From the NCBI GenBank assembly GCA_009192285.1, contig WBVU01000015.1, positions 1,004,472-1,064,888 of the forward strand: 60,417 bases of DNA. The letters are read 5' to 3'. A program made the position numbers and the translations under genes. The stretch is from Morchella semilibera. Its lineage: Eukaryota; Ascomycota; Pezizomycetes; Pezizales; Morchellaceae. Under the pieces are notes generated by a model, which was not told the origin of the DNA, made no database searches, and saw only the letters and a list, made by a program, of their open reading frames with translations. Below are positions 44,519-57,000 of this stretch, in pieces (positions within the stretch are counted from its first letter, which is position 1; the number at the start of each line of letters is the position of its first letter).

Positions 44519-46740
44519 CAGTCGAATCTCGTTATAGGGGTATTGTTTATAGGGATAATTGGCTTATAAAGATATAGTGAGCCGGGCTCAATGGAATTTG
44601 GTGGGGAAATAAGGATATTCACTTATTAGGATATCCTTATTTTCTCAAAATAATTTGTGTAGACATCCTTATAGAGAGGTTAGAGTTAGGGCAATTCTTA
44701 TGTCTGAACATGACGATTCCTGATTTCCCTAACTTATTCCAAATCGTGTTTCTTCTCAACTTCATATGCACTTATCCCTTTCCTCTACTGTACCTTCTCA
44801 ACCATCTGATAGCAAGTAGCAAAAATTACCACGTTATGGCACCGACTAGGAAGGGAATAAGTGAAGGGGAAAAGAAAGAGCTTTGCGAGTGGGTAAAGGA
44901 GGAATTAAAAAACACTGGAAAAAAACTGCATTGGCAGAAGACTCAACTATGGTTTAGTGGTTTGCATAATGGGAGAATACTTTCCCAGTTCTCTATCAGC
45001 ACGATTCTCAGTAAGCGGTCTGGTGATTTAGTGGAGGACCTAGCCGGTACTTTGAAAAAGGATCAACTGGATAAAAAAAAAAAAAGAGATGTAAAATGGC
45101 CAAAGCTGGACGATGCCCTTTACGAGTAGGCAAAAAAAATGGAAAAAAAAGTGACAATTTCCGGGCTTGTCCTGAAAGAAAAAGGACGTGGGATGATTGC
45201 TTTTCTTTATCCTGGTCGGTAAAATATTTTATTTACCATATTAACAGTAGCTATTATTGCTACAAATATATATTCAGATATTAATTAATGGTTTAGGTGA
45301 GCCGGAACCTAAATTCTCTGATGGTTGGCTGGATCGGTGGAAGAAAAAACACAATTTCGAAGGATATAAGGAACGTAGTGAATCTGGAAGTGCCGGCAAT
45401 GCATTGTTACTTGGAACTGATCAAATGAATGTTGTTCGGGCTCTCGTAAGGAAGTACCATCTGGAAGATATTTACAATTTCGACGAAACTGGATACTTTT
45501 ATCGAATACAACTAGATAGATGATTATGCACATAACAATTTGCAGGCACGACAAAAGATAAGTTACGAATAACAGTCGGCTTTACATTAAATGGTACTGG
45601 TACTTACAAATTACCTCTCTGGATAATTGGAAAATCAAAAGATCCACGATACTTCAAGAACATCAATCGTAATGCTCTCGGAAATGTTTATTATAACAAT
45701 AATACTGCATGGATGAAACATGATATCATGGTTGAATATTTGCATTGGTTTGATAGAAAGACACAAGGGAGGAAGATTGTACTGTTGATGGATATTTTTT
45801 CAGCCCACGAACTCGCTGTATCTATAATTGGCGGTGCAACTGCTCTTCGTAATATAAGGATTGCTTGGTTACCAGCAAACACCACCTCTGTCTGCCAGGC
45901 CTTACTAGATCAAGGAATAATTCAGTTCTGGAAATCACATACACGCAAACACTATATCAGAAGCATGGTCCGTACCGCAGAAGCCTTAGAGCCAGGGCAA
46001 ATTCTTCCTAAAATTACATTACTCCAAGCGGTTAGATGGGCTGCGGAAGCATGTTAAACCTTCTACAATTTTCAATTGCTTTCAAAAGAGTACAGTTAAA
46101 TCATACAAAGCATCTTCCCTTACCTCATCATCTGCATCGGCTATAAAAGAAGCAAATCCAAATGCTACTTCTCCAAGTAGTTTTGGTTCCGGAGATAATC
46201 ACACTCTTATAACTTCAATCAATCCCGATTATGATGAAACTAGGGATGCAGATGTTTTATCGGTCAGAAGAGAGGTTCAACAAGGTTTAACTATGCTCCA
46301 GAATGCAGGATTTATTCGGTCTGGATTTGATTTAGACTTTTATCTTGACCCCTCTGATGAATTAGTTGAAGACAATGCCGAATTTCTAGAGGTATTGACT
46401 CCTTTTAGTTTTATTTTATTAACATTGACAGGAATCCTTCTTTGCCTCTCTTGCGGCCTCTACGTCGAATGGTCTCAATGCTGAAACTGATTTTGATGAA
46501 GAAGAGAACGGGTCTATGCAGTCACTTGACCAAAAACCAAAAATTTCAAGCAAATCAGCTCCTGAATATTTGGAGGGAATTGAGTTGCATCTTCTTCAAC
46601 AGGAAGAAACAGATGCAAAATCAGTAAATGCTGTTGTTAAGGTGAAGCGCATGGTTGAGGCAAAGAGGATTGCTAGTATGGGAAGACAAACCCAAACGCT
46701 CTTGATAGGTCACTCAGGTTTTAAGAAGGATAACTAAAGA
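44519..46740 (+). mobile_element. Pogo/Fot1-type (Tc1/mariner superfamily) DNA transposon, decayed
   Basis: It begins CAGTCGAATCTCGTTATAGG directly after TA (44517-44518), the expected target and tip for the group. From 44838 it encodes a CENP-B-like transposase: MAPTRKGISEGEKKELCEWV (helix-turn-helix), then GWLDRWKKKHNFEGYKERSE. Catalytic blocks follow: IYNFDETGYFYRI (first D), IVLLMDIFSAHELAV (second D; the usual DN is DI) and LPANTTSVCQALLDQGIIQF (third D). An intron with GTAAAATA and TTTAG ends lies near 45221-45297. Stops break the frame and no matching right terminus was found, so the element is dead and perhaps truncated. Confidence 0.82.
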
Positions 46741-46865
46741 GACTGATGCATTTTGAACTAATGAAAGAGCGGACTCATTAAATAACTATAACTCATACAA
46801 TATCACTTATCTCTTTGTCTATAAAGATATATGCTCTACATCAGCAAGCTTGCAGTTGTCTCTGG

Positions 46866-47135
46866 GCGCATAACCCTCCGCCCTGGCGCATCCCTGTGCC
46901 CTCAGCGCCAGGAGCGCCCTAGCGCAAACTTTGTGGTTACCCTGCGCCAGGTGCCACTCTAGGAATCACTCTGCGCCAGGCGTTATCCCGTGAATTATTC
47001 TGTGCCAGGCACCATTTTCTGGGATATTCTGCGCCAGGCGCCATCCTCTGAATTATTCTGCGCCAGGCACCCTCTTCTTTTTCTCCATTCACGCCAGGAG
47101 ATTTCCCGTGTCCCATACGGCACCTGGCGTTCCAG
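46866..47135. repeat. 29-bp minisatellite with GCGCCAGG core
   Basis: Four and a half units of exactly 29 bp start at 46942, 46971, 47000, 47029 and 47058, each opening CTG(C/T)GCCAGG and ending near GAATTATT. Looser GCGCC and GCCAGG words extend to both sides. It lies directly beyond the C-terminal end of the Plavaka transposase. Confidence 0.8.
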
Positions 47136-47199
47136 GAGATTTGGCGATAGCTCCTTTCACCATCGCGAGTCCCTACAAAGTTATAAGTAGCCTATATAT

Positions 47200-50100
47200 C
47201 TAACTAAATTCATTCCATGTCCGTAGATCTATTCTAGTATTCACAAGCCAGTTTCCCCTGTCTATCTCAAATAAATGTGCCATCCCTAAAATACACCATA
47301 TATTCACTACCAAAATTTGGTTACTACTCCTTCTAGAGGCTTTAAGAAGACCATGAGAGCTATCAGGAATCCCTAGGTCCTTGGCCTCCAAGAGTTCGAT
47401 CGCACATAGCCGGTGCACCCGTCCCCTATTATCTCGTAGCTTAAATAAAGCCTCCAGGCGTCCTGGTAGCCTTCCCCCGAACGCTCCCCATTGATCTCGA
47501 GTCCCCACCGTTACCCATGTCCAATCTCTCCTCGGTGATCCGTTTTCTAATGCCTGCATTTCGCCGTGCACACAGGTTATGATTTCCGTACGCAATTCTG
47601 GTCTTTGACAAAAATTGAACCGGAACCTGGAGCAGGTAAATCGTTCAACGTCGGAGCTCGCTCAAGGGTCTCAAGGCTCCGCCAAAGCTCTCTGAACATC
47701 CCCGCATCCTCCGCATATTCTCTTATCATGCGATAAAATCTTATTCTACTCATCTTGAGTTCATCTGCAATATCGCATAGGATTTCTAGCCTGGTAGAGC
47801 GGTTGCAAAGCCTTTTTAAGGGCAACTCGGAGTCGATTATAGGCTGTTCATTCGGTGCTCTCTTGCGGTCTTCTATCTTAAAAATATCAAGTAATTCCCG
47901 CAAGTTCTCACGATGCTCCCATAGGCTCTCGTTGCGGTTCTTAGAAGATCCGTCAGCTTCCACGATATCTTTGAGGTTCAGTATCCGTATTTCTAGTGCC
48001 AATCGTCTTCCGCCGTAATCAAGAATTTGGATCGCCGCATCAACTTTGTTTGAAGCAGCGTATGCTTCTTTGATTTGGTGTACGTGGGCCAGTTCGCTGA
48101 TATCCGTAGAGAGAACATAGGAATATTCCCGAATCGCTCCACATGCTCTCGGTAATGTGATAATTGATGCAATTTGATGAAGATGAAATGAGATTTCTCG
48201 CGGATCTCGCGGACCTCTTCTAAGCCACGGTCAATCTTCTGAGAGCCCTCCTGCCGGAGAGCCCATGTTCGATTCTTTGCATCTTTCTTAGTTTGCTTGT
48301 AGGCTCGAAATTCTAAAAAGATATCCTTATACCTATGGAAGTCCTTGAGATAACCCTCCAAATATTCAAGTGTACTCTTGGTATGAATCCGTATTGAGCC
48401 CATCAGGTGAAAAAGTCAAATCAAGTGCGCCCGACGCATTGTCAAAGGCCTCTCCGAAGTCAGCTCGAACAGAGCTCCCTGGATTTCTCAAAGAGCCACC
48501 GCCAAAGCTCCCAGAACTATACGCCCTAGGGTTTCGCATCTCTTTCCCCTGCCATTGCTGTGATTGCCCTATAAAGGCTTAGTCAGACATGGCAAGCCGA
48601 AGATAAGGCCCAATCTTTGACCATGCTATTATCGGAACGCTCGAGACGCCCATTCTCTTTGAGAAATCCTTGAACCCATTCCATCATATGCTTTAACATT
48701 CCGAGGTAGATGTTGTGCAATAGATCCGGTTTGTTCAAGTCGTACACCTTGCATCTCGGCATATCGCATAAAGCATTGAAGAGAGTCTTCAAAGACCTCG
48801 ATAAAAGATATTCTACTGGTGATGTATTCGTCGGGTTCTCATTAAACTGCCGTACCATCTCCTGGTAGGTCTCTTGATCACGCATAGAGCTCTGCCGATA
48901 GCTTCCAAGGGGAATCTATACTCCACCTCACATCTGGGCTAGGGCCGGAATTGCTGATGTTTTTGCAACGAGGCGTTGCTCAGGTTGCCGTCACGATCCA
49001 CCCAACAGTACAGGAACATACCGTTCATACCATTCCGCAGGATATCAACTGCCCTCCTCCGCCACTACTTTTCAGCTTTTGAAAGAGATAATCTTTGAAG
49101 CCGTTGTGGCCAGAGCCATCTGCCGAATTCCCCCCGACCCGCAAAAAGTTGCCAATTTCGCACTCGTAATTTGACTGAGCTTAGGGCGGCCAACTGGTAA
49201 TTAGCGCCTAGGAGTACTAATGAGTGCCCAGAACTTCATTCTCACAGAGAATTGATATTCCCCCAATGTGAGATGATTGGCCAGCCTTTTTATCACCACT
49301 AAAGTTCGTCAGGTGAGTGCCATCCGAGGCACAGATTACCGGAACTAACGTTGAACTCTCAGGGAGAGAATTCTTTTTGAGATCAGTCATGACTTTTCTG
49401 ACTCTAACGAAACCTCCTAGAGATCTCGGAAAGCTTCTCCTCACCTGTGTTTCCCACCACCAGTCCCCTGTATGCATTTCGCCGTAAATTCTCTCTCCCT
49501 TCTCGTTGTACTCCATTGACGGTGCAAATATAAGAGACTCCTTGAATGCCCGTTGTCCCCTAAAGGAGGAAATCCGAATAAATTGGTCATAGGGGCCCGA
49601 TAAGTAGTTGCGTAGCTTTTCCCTCTATAACAACCTCCGCAATGGCCATGTTGGACCTCCTACGGGCAATCGTTCATTTCCTCCAATTTTTTCGTTAAAA
49701 CCTCACCCATTTCTATAGAGCTAATGGCTGATTGGTCTCCGGGCAGTAGAAGAAGCTATCGATACTTCCTTGTGATGCTCTTTGGACAAAATAAAGTACC
49801 GCGCCAATCCGGAATTCATACGGATGAGTTGAAAGGTTGCACGGATTGCCGAGAAGCCATGTGCGCTTTCCTGATTGGCCCTCAGAGGATATAGAGCCTC
49901 GCCGGAAAAGCACCTTCGTAGACCGTGGTGGAGCAATCGCGAAGTAACTCCCAAACTCCTCCTCCACCAGTCCTCCCTATCGTCCTACAAAAAGTAAAAG
50001 AACTCTGATTCTAGGTCTGAAATCTCCAGCAGCTTGTGAGAAAAGTTCAGAATATGTTAGATGACCCTCCTCGCAAACTGGATCATCCAGATCAGAGCCA

Positions 50101-50400
50101 TCTGAAACTTGGAATTAGTCGTTTGTGATTCTCAAAGATCGCATTGATTGTCGAACATCCATACCGCTTCGTTAGGTGATTTTCCGTAGGTGTTGACCTC
50201 CGCCCCCACCGCACCTGTATCGCTTGCCCTGCAAAAAGGACAGGAGGATTCATTAGGTGTCCCCGCCCACCTACCTCCCCATGCTTGATGCTCAAACAAC
50301 TGCTGCCAAGCCTGTGGATTACTAATACTTGTGAGGGTGTATTGGAGGGCACCACCCTCCTTGCCAAAAACAAAAACTTCTAGCAACGTCCATATATTCA
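47200..50400 (-). pseudogene. Plavaka-type (CACTA-related) transposase remnant
   Basis: On the minus strand, blocks appear in family order. ERIYGEMHTGDWWWETQ and ASDGTHLTNFSGDKKA lie at 49217-49516. NKPDLLHNIYLGMLKHMMEW lies at 48583-48885. IFIKLHQLSHYREHVERFG lies at 47993-48403, and ALEIRILNLKDIVE follows from 48002. The C-terminal WGAFGGRLPGRLEALFKLRD, VVNIWCILGMAHLFE and TRIDLRTWNEFS lie at 47200-47595. These are hallmark stretches of fungal Plavaka transposases. Frameshifts between the pieces mean it cannot be made whole. The start (50100-50400) is uncertain. Confidence 0.78.
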
Positions 50401-50899
50401 CGTTGAAAAACTAACCAACATATGCTTCAGATCAAAAACCCAACATCTATCGCACATATTGGCCAAACCTTCTAGGGATTCCACCACTACTCCAAAAGGT
50501 TTCACGAGTACCCTCGAAATCTGTGGCTCAAAAATCGGTGCAATGCCCGAAAATCCCTATCTTTTGATACCCAAATGACTACATCTGACTTGAAAACGAG
50601 ATTAGAAACACCTAACGATTCGAAGAAAAGCCATCATGCCAACACCAAAACGGACTCGAATACCAACACTCATACTAATCTTACGTCATTTAGTAACTTG
50701 CCCAAAAACCGTCGAACACAGGCCCGAGCAATCAAAGATTCGTGGCTCTGTGCGTTCTGGCGAAGACTGTGGAAGCTTTCGAAAGATCCTCTCAATAGCT
50801 CTTAATGACTAAATTTGATTTCGTGTGAGTGTTGGAAGAAGGAGGTATTCTACCTCTTCTTCCACCTTGGGAGACCTTTCATTCACCAATCCCCATACT
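50401..50899. other. No recognisable feature
   Basis: Short frames only. It may contain the upstream flank of the repeat-protein gene that follows. Confidence 0.4.
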
Positions 50900-52082
50900 C
50901 TTCACAACCTCGCCAGCATTGAGCTGGATGCGTCTTTTTAACCTTTATATTACGTTTAATCATTTCTTGTTCGTCCAGCCTTTTCAATTTCAAATTTCAA
51001 CTTTGATATCATCACTTCGACCACTTTCAACTTGATACCTTCCCCAGAATTTCCAGTTTGAAGGATTGCCTCCCAACGCTACTAAGAGTTACCCCTGGGA
51101 TGACTAGTATATAAACACCACATGGTTGTTCCCTAATCACTATACATAGGTTTCTAACATACCTCCAGTCCAGGGGCAAGTCGGAAAGACCCCTTCCATC
51201 ATACTCACGATACATTACCAAAGACTGCAAAAGCCCAGAGTGAGATCCCAACCCCCCGAAAGCGTCAGCGCCAACCAGTCCCTGAATCCGAAGACGATAT
51301 TGCCACAAGACCCCGTTATTCGAACCCACAAGCTCTTGATAGCCCTCCCCAAAGTTCTACAAGATTGTTCGCAACCCCCCGAAAACGTGGGCACCAACCA
51401 GTTCTTGATTCCGAAGATGAGATTGCTACACGACCACATCGCTCGAACCTGCAGGCTCCTGATAGTCCTGACATCACTCCCGGAAGCCCTGAAAGATCTC
51501 GACTAACCCTTCGAAAGCATCTGCACCAGCCTATCCCCGAAGCTGAAGAGGAAGAGTTGACTATCCTCTCACATAGAGTAGGAATTCCCTGGAGTTACGA
51601 CGTTCCACCACCAGACCACCCTTGAAACAGGCGCTGACACCCGACGAGACTTGCTCGCCGCGCTCCAAGGCTTCGCAAGACCAAGGCCCCCCCAGTTTGG
51701 AAAAAAGCAACAGCAGCCAGCAGATATCGCATTAAGCTAAAGCTTATCAGCACCCCAGAGAACTATCACATCTCCCAAAGCCCCAAGAAAAAAACTTCCA
51801 GACCCACCAAGCCAACTCAACACCTTAGCGTATCAGCGACACGCGACCGCTGTCGCAAGGCCCAATCATTCCAAAAGATACCTCCAAAACCACATCAGCC
51901 ACAGCAAACAAGGACTGCTGTCGCAGGCCCAAGCACTCCAAAAGTCACCTCCAAAGCTCAAAAGCAACAGCAACCGTGACAGCACCAACGCCCCGACAAG
52001 ATCTGCGGTCTGGGCCATCCTCTACTACTAATTCCCAGCCTGCTGTTTACACCCCCGAGAGCCATCCCACAAAGCTCCCAAG
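50900..52082 (+). pseudogene. Low-complexity host-like gene, left part (interrupted by Gypsy-2)
   Basis: A TATA-like stretch and pyrimidine-rich leader (about 50935-51050) precede a frame reading KSYPWDDY. A probable 70-nt intron follows (GTATATAAAC ... TTTCTAACATACCTCCAG, about 51099-51168). The next exon is open to 51625 and holds three degenerate repeats of about 40 residues: TPRKRQRQPVPESEDDIATR, TPRKRGHQPVLDSEDEIATR, LTLRKHLHQPIPEAEEEEL. Basic RKR and acidic SEDD/E clusters suggest a disordered, possibly nuclear protein. Further K/P/Q-rich text with a duplicated ACYGCTGTCGCA block runs to the Gypsy-2 edge. I do not recognise the family. Confidence 0.4.
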
Positions 52083-52571
52083 TATCACGCTCGCCTTCCC
52101 TGTACCCGCCTTCCCCAAGGCGTCTCCGACAGGGTTGTTGGATAGTATCGTTGATCGGAAGTAGAATGAAGGATAGGGTGAAGCGAGCTCGGGTAATTGG
52201 AATGTAAGCGCTAGGAAGGTTGGGTAGTAACGGATAGAATTGGGTTATTGGGAATAGTAAGGGTGCTACGGGTGTTGTAGTAGTTTCTACGGGATTCTAG
52301 GGTATGAGTCTTGAGTCGGAGGGATATTGATATATATAGGTTTGTTCTTTCCTATGTTTCTGCTTCTCTAGGCAACGTCTTCTTTCTGTTAGCAATACAT
52401 TACTTTGGCTTCGGCCCTCCTGTTCTTGCCTCGGCCCTGAACCTGAACCTGAACCTGAACCTGAACCTGAACCTGCCTCGCCTCGGGTATCTCTTGAGCC
52501 GACCCTGTCCTAGCCCTCAACCCGACCCCGCCCCGTTAGACTACGTTGCCTCTTCTTTGGCTCCCGAGATA
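52083..52571 (+). repeat. Gypsy-2 5' LTR (family E)
   Basis: It starts TATCACGCTCGCC. It shows ATTCTAGGGTATGAGTCTTGAGTC (in part) upstream of TATATATAGG, then GGCAACGTCTTCTTTCTG and six CTGAAC hexamers. The right end is uncertain (52539 or 52571). Confidence 0.8.
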
Positions 52572-52576
52572 CTACC

Positions 52577-54046
52577 ATGGCAGCCTCCAGATCCTTGTTT
52601 ATGATCGCCCCTGAACCTGTTATTACCGACCGCATCGCTAATAGCGATATGGTTCCCGCTACCTGGGCTGCCCCTGTGGACGTCCCAGCTTTTACCGAAC
52701 AATACAACCATGACAAGGCCCTCCTCTTCGACCTGCTGGGATATAATATCTCTCCCATCCGGCACGAAAGGGACATGGCTCGCTTCGAGAGAGACACAGC
52801 CTTGAATACTGCCTCCGTTATCCCTGACCTTGAACAGCAAATCGCGAGTCTGGAGAGCCAGCTCGTGGAGGTTCGCCAGCTCAATAGTCTACTGTCGGCC
52901 CAGGCGGCTGCTCCTCCTCCTACTCCCCCAGTTGCTCCTCCTCCTGCTCCCTCCGCTGCTCCTCCTCTTGCTCCCCCCGTTGCTCCTGCTCCTGCTCCTC
53001 CTGTTGCTCCACTCCCAACTTCTCGCTCAGAGAAAGTTCCTGACCCGCCTAAGTTTGATGGCAAGCGGGAGGAACTTCGCCCCTTTGTTACTCAACTCCG
53101 CCTTAAGATGCTTGCCAACCATGACCGCTTCCCTGCTGCCCAAGCCCGCCTGGCTTATACCATTAATCTTCTCTCTGGCCGCGCTCTTGCCCAGGTGATG
53201 CCCCTTGTTGTTGGAGGACGCATCGACCTGGAGGATATTGAAGCCTTGATTACTATTCTGGAAACCGCCTTCGGGGATCCAGACCGCATTGCCACTGCCG
53301 AGTGAGAACTCGAACGTCTTACCCAAGGAGGTCGAGACTTTTCTAGTTACTTCGCTGAGTTCCAACGGTTGGCTGCTGAGGTTAGATGGAACGATGAGGC
53401 TAAGAAACATGCACTTACCCAAGGGCTCTCTCGTGAGCTCCGCTCCGCTATGATACACCACGACGTCCCTGCTGCTACCTCCGAATACGTTCTTTTGCTC
53501 CAGAAGTTCGATAATCGGCTTCGGGATGCTCGTGCCAGAGACCGTTCCTCCCCTTTTGCCGCCCGTCAGCCCTTTGCTCCCTCTGCCCCTGCTCGTACTC
53601 CTGCTCCTGCTTCTGCTGCTCCTGCTCCTCACCCCTCTTATTCTCCAGGTGGTGCGGTACCAATGGATCTCTCTGGTGCCCGTCGTCCCCAACGCCGTGG
53701 GCCTATCACCCCCGCCAAACGAGCCCGCCGTGCCGCTCAAGGGCTCTGCATGTATTGCGGAGGCCCTGGGCACTTTGCCGCTGAATGTCCTGCTCGCCCT
53801 GTTGCTCGTCCCGCTCGTGTTGCTGCTACTTCTGAGGTCGGTGTACCTCCGGTTATGTCTGGGGCCGGCGCGCCTCCTGTTGTTAATCAAGCTTCTCGAC
53901 CTTCTTCTTCTTCTCCCGGTTATGCTTTTGGGTTTCCTTTTGGTGTTTCTTCTTCTTCTGGTTCTGGTTCTTTGGGTTTGGGTTCTCCTGGGTCGATGTT
54001 GGCAACTGCCCCGGATCAGTCGGGTTTTCACAAGAACCTGTCTTAG
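52577..54046 (+). pseudogene. gag: Gypsy-2 Gag
   Basis: ATG at 52577 opens MAASRSLFMIAPEPVITDRI. A coiled-coil-like stretch LEQQIASLESQLVEVRQL precedes a proline/alanine run (about 52915-53010). Capsid sequence follows (SEKVPDPPKFDGKREELRPF, ILETAFGDPDRIATAE). A TGA at 53303-53305 replaces the arginine codon CGA seen in context (AE-R-ELERLTQ). The frame then runs on to a zinc knuckle CMYCGGPGHFAAEC (about 53749-53790) and ends at TAG 54044-54046. It overlaps pol through a slippery site. Confidence 0.88.
54022..54028 (+). promoter_or_regulatory. Predicted -1 frameshift heptamer GGGTTTT (Gypsy-2)
   Basis: The gag frame reads TCG GGT TTT CAC, so the heptamer is in the G GGT TTT phase, 15 nt before the gag stop. 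A -1 slip continues as FSQEPVLGGLGQVSPLSLSA into the protease. Confidence 0.7.
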
Positions 54047-57000
54047 GTGGCTTAGGCCAGGTCTCTCCTCTCTCTTTGTCTGCTTCTGCTGCTTCTGGTG
54101 TCTCTGGTGAGAAGGTTTCGGATAACGATCATCTTGTTGTTTCAGGTATCGTATATGATGAGAATAAAACTGTTAAAATCTACTCACTTGTTGACACCGG
54201 GGCTTCCGGATTCGCATTCATTGATGAATCATTTGTACGCCACAAGGAAATCCCCACTACTCTTCTCCCTAATCCTCGCGCCCTTCATGTTATCGATGGA
54301 AGAGAAATCTCCTCTGGTAGCATTACTCATATTACCCACTTTTCTCTTCGCATTCAAGGTCATACTGAAAAGATTTCTGCCTATGTTACCCGCTTAGGAC
54401 ATTATCCGTTGGTGCTAGGAATCCCCTGGCCGCGCCGACATAATGTTGCTATTAACTTTGGCGATAATTCGTTGACCTTCGGGTCCCCTCTGTCTCCAAC
54501 GTTGCAATGATAATTAAGTTCCCGCTTATGTTAAGGTAATTACCTCACCGCTTCCCGCCAATCACGACTTTGAGATTGTCAGTGCTGCCACCTTTGCTGA
54601 AACCACCCAGGGACTAACCGTGTATGCCCTGTTCCTTGGTGGTTCTACGGAGTCGATACGCCCGGAAATTGCTACTTTGGTTCCTCCCGAACATCACCAC
54701 TTTTTGCAACGGTTTGTGTCCCGGCGTCTTGGCATTTGTCCCGACAGTTCGGTAGGAGATGTATGGTTGTGATTGTTAGGGTAATGTTAAGCGAGAGCGG
54801 GGAGTGCGAGGTGGAGGCTGTCGTCATTAGGTTCTAGGAGGTTCGATGGCGTGATGGATTGGTAATGTAGAATAGCGGAGATGGTGGGGAGTATCACGGG
54901 GTGTGGTAGCAACGGGTTTCTATGAAGTTCTATGAGCGAAAGTGTGAGTCATAATGGATCAGGGAAGAGTGTTAAATAGCGGGGATAGATGTTTTCCTTA
55001 GTTCTTTCTTTCTTTTCTCTCTGTCTCGTCTTCCTGTTATCTCAGCACATAGGAATCTACTCCTATTTCCAAGCCATGGCCTCTTGTACCAAATACTTGA
55101 TCCTCTGACGAGGGGAAACTCTTAGCAGTCCTCATCGTTCTCGTTGAAGTCCATCTAGTCCTCGCTTTCCCTGCTCTGTGTCCTTGTGCCCTTACCCTTG
55201 CCTTTGCCTTTGCCGGTGCCTGTGCTTGTGCCTGCCCGGTGTTGCCTTTGTCTTCGTCAGTCTCCTCGTCCCTAGACTGTGCTCCTCGGGTTCTTCTGCG
55301 TCATCATTGTCATCTTCTTCTTTGTGTCGGGTTACTCCGTCACAGTTTGGCAAGGAAGGTCCCCAGAAACTGCCCCCGCACCGTCCCTATGATATTTGGA
55401 TCAATCTTCATGAGGGAAAGGAACCCCCCTTCGGTCCTCTATATAGTATGTCTCGAGATGAGCTGGCCGCATTGATCGAGTATATCGATGATATGTTAAA
55501 GAAAGGGTTTATCGAGTCTAGCTCCTCCCCCGCCGGATCCCCTGTTCTGTTTGTGAAAAAGCCTGGTGGTGGACTTCGATTCTGTGTGGATTATCGAGGC
55601 CTGAATGCGATTACCGTTAAGAACCGATATCCATTGCCGCTGCCCAAGGAAACGTTTAATCAACTTTGCAAGGCCAAATGGTATACCAAGCTGGACTTGA
55701 AGAATGCCTATAATCTGGTCCGGGTTGCAGCTGGAGATGAGTGGAAAACTGCGTTTCGCACCAGAGTCGGCCATTTTCAGTACAAAGTGATGCCCTTCGG
55801 ATTGACCAATGCCCCCGCCGTCTTTCAGCATTTTATTAATGATACTCTTCACCCCTTCCTGGATCGCTTTTGTACAGCTTATCTTGATGATATCCTTATT
55901 TATAGTGAGGATTTGGAATCTCATTGCGACCATGTCAATCAAGTCCTGCAAGCTCTTACCGATGCCGACCTCTATTGCTCTCCTGAGAAATGCGAGTTCC
56001 AGGTTAAGGAAGTGAAGTACTTGGGCATGATTGTTACTACCGAAGGCCTAAAGCTCGACCCCAAAAAGATTGAAACCATCGTTAAGTGGGCTCGTCCCCT
56101 GAACGTTAGAGATATACAAGTGTTCAATGGTTGGGCAAATTTCTATCGGCGTTTTATCAAAAACTATTCGGGAATTGTTCGTCCTCTTACTATGCTTACC
56201 AAGGGAAACGTGCTGTTTGTATGGTCCCCCGCTTGCGAAGGGGCATTTGAAGGATTGAAGACTGCGTTTACTACTGCCCCGATTCTCCGACATTTTGATT
56301 TTGATCGCCAAGCCATTGTGGAAACAGATGCGTCAGACTATGTTTCAGGTGGCACTCTCTCTCAGTATAGCGATGAGAATATTCTTCACCCTGTTGCTTA
56401 TTTCTCTGGAACTCACTCCCCCACTGAATGCAATTACGAGATTTACGATAAAGAATTGCTGGCTATTATTAAGTGTTTTGAGGAATAGAGAGCTGAACTG
56501 ATGGGTGTTGCCGAACCTATCGAAGTCCTCAGTGATCATGGGAATTTGGAATACTTTATGACTAAGAGAGATCTGAATCGCCGACAGGCACGCTGGTCAG
56601 AGTTTCTTTCGCGGTTTAATTATGTGATTAAGTATCGGTCAGGAAAGCAAGGGGGAAAACCAGATGCATTGACTAGGAGATCAGGAGATCTGCCTAAAAA
56701 GGGGGATGAACGCCTGACGCAGCAAAGTCAGACAGTATTGAAGTCCCATAATTTGGGTTTGTTGGCAGCCATTCCGGCTGTCTGAGGACAGTCACCCCTA
56801 GAGAAACCTTTTGAACAGGCTTATGTCACTGACTCATTCCCAAATAAAATCTTAGGACTCCTCCGAGATGGCATTAGGCACTCCCGAGAGATTACCCTAG
56901 CAGAGTGTTCAACCAGGAAAGGCCTCTTGACCTACCGCGGGAAACTCTTTGTTCCAGACGATACGCCTCTGCACTTGCACCTGTTAAGGGAATACCATGA

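Noticed and set aside
45519-45545. An intron ending TTTGCAG in the Pogo transposase
   Set aside because: No suitable GT donor exists, and the reading through it (QFAGTTKDKLRITV) fits the transposase with two added stops, so decay is simpler.
46942-47072. Regular 29-bp repeats, a length typical of CRISPR repeats
   Set aside because: The units are contiguous, with no spacers between them, and the context is a fungal genome. It is a tandem minisatellite.
52438-52476. CTGAAC repeat as an interstitial telomere
   Set aside because: The unit is not a telomere hexamer (TTAGGG/CCCTAA), and it lies at the same place in both Gypsy-2 LTRs.
55178-55344. Cys/Leu-rich open frames such as [14 protein letters not shown], possible small secreted cysteine-rich proteins
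   Set aside because: The same frame recurs in every family A LTR, on the TTTGCC-type hexamer run. It is a by-product of the repeat, not a gene.
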